From contig JAPPKV010000368.1 in assembly GCA_028819775.1 (NCBI GenBank), positions 1-5,780 of the forward strand: a stretch of DNA of 5,780 bases, given 5' to 3'. The first letter of the stretch is position 1. Each line of letters opens with the position of its first letter. The notes beneath the pieces were generated by a model. The model ran no database searches and was not told the origin of the DNA. It saw only the letters and a list, made by a program, of their open reading frames with translations. Of the stretch, positions 5,215 to 5,780 are shown in pieces. This DNA comes from Gammaproteobacteria bacterium. Its GTDB lineage: Bacteria > Pseudomonadota > Gammaproteobacteria > Pseudomonadales > Azotimanducaceae_A. A program made the position numbers and the translations under genes.

Positions 5215-5780
5215 CTAGAGATCCGGCACGTTGGCCCAGCGCCCAGGATCCGTGTGCCGCATGACCGCAATGGTCTTGATGACGTCCGGATTGGTCAGGC
5301 CGTGCGGTTTCTTGCCTTGCAGCACGAAGATGATGTTTTCGGCCTGCATGACCGCCGTCTCGGCGACGAATACGGACGACATGGCGGCGACGTGCGGCGT
5401 CACATAGCAGTTCGGCAGCTTGAGCAGGCGGCTGGAGGACGCCAGGGGCTCGACCTCGGTCACGTCGACGGCTGCCGCCTCGATCTCGCCGGCCTCGAGG
5501 GCGTCGGCGAGGGCCTCCTCGTTCACGATGGGCCCGCGTGCGGTGTTGATCAGGATCGCCGTCGGCTTCATGCGCTTGAACGTTGCGGCATCGAAGAGAT
5601 ACTGGGACTCGGCGGTCGCCGCACTGTGAATACTGATGTAGTCGGCCTCCCGGGTCAGCGTCTCGAAATCCACCATCGTGACGCCGTAAAGGTCGCCGGC
5701 AAGCTGTCTGACGTAGGGGTCGAAGGCGAGTATCCGGCTGACGCCGAAGCCGCGCATCCGGGTCGCGAAGGCGCGCCCGA
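5215..5780 (-). CDS. NAD-dependent D-2-hydroxyacid dehydrogenase, C-terminal part (start beyond window)
   Basis: This is the C-terminal 187 residues of a D-isomer-specific 2-hydroxyacid dehydrogenase (SerA/CtBP/glyoxylate-reductase superfamily), which interconverts a 2-oxoacid and a D-2-hydroxyacid with NAD. The right edge cuts the Rossmann Gly-rich loop: the visible GRAFATRMRGFG is its tail. The strand ILAFDPY ends in Asp, favouring NAD over NADP. The catalytic triad is complete: Arg in INTARGPIVN (5538-5536), Glu in VTEVEP (5451-5449), and His in VTPHVAAMS (5394-5392). The spacing fits the family. The ATG at 5757 is internal, because coding sequence continues to the edge. About 130-150 residues should lie outside the window. 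The exact substrate (3-phosphoglycerate or another) cannot be decided, since the substrate domain is mostly missing. It is the first visible gene of the leftward operon. Confidence 0.9.
   Translation of the reverse strand, partial: GRAFATRMRGFGVSRILAFDPYVRQLAGDLYGVTMVDFETLTREADYISIHSAATAESQYLFDAATFKRMKPTAILINTARGPIVNEEALADALEAGEIEAAAVDVTEVEPLASSSRLLKLPNCYVTPHVAAMSSVFVAETAVMQAENIIFVLQGKKPHGLTNPDVIKTIAVMRHTDPGRWANVPDL

Overview
The window is GC-rich bacterial DNA (G/C-ending codons dominate every real gene) packed with protein genes and almost no intergenic space. No RNA gene, CRISPR array, insertion sequence or origin is visible. The lineage cannot be fixed from sequence alone. A large secreted protein built of carboxypeptidase-regulatory-like/Ig-like modules would suit a Gram-negative group rich in such proteins (for example Planctomycetota, Acidobacteriota or Myxococcota), but that is inference.

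Left part, + strand, 1-3835: a two-gene operon that looks decayed. The first gene (1-1070, entering from the left edge) is an ABC exporter half-transporter with membrane domain and ATPase fused. Its ATPase domain still carries every catalytic motif. The gene is nevertheless broken by a frameshift near 177, an internal loss of most of the membrane domain near 237, and a one-base loss at about 911. The second gene starts at 1067 inside the stop codon of the first (ATGA overlap). It would encode a secreted protein of about 920 residues with a signal peptide and repeated beta-sandwich modules. It is split over several frames: a shift in a C-run at 1369-1372, compensating shifts hidden inside the long central ORF between about 2945 and 3130, and a shift near 3245-3265.

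Right part, - strand, 3847-5780: four intact genes pointing leftward. Transcription enters from beyond the right edge through an NAD-dependent D-2-hydroxyacid dehydrogenase (5' end outside the window). After 26 bases comes a MNT-fold nucleotidyltransferase-like protein. A 65-residue arginine-rich protein and a SAM-dependent methyltransferase follow, each starting inside the previous stop codon through a GTGA overlap. The last three genes form a tightly coupled cassette with no function I can name.

The two operons meet tail to tail, 11 bases apart, over a small imperfect hairpin. All the damage lies in the + operon and none in the - operon. That favours true loss of the exporter/secreted-protein operon over general sequencing error, although the read quality cannot be judged here.
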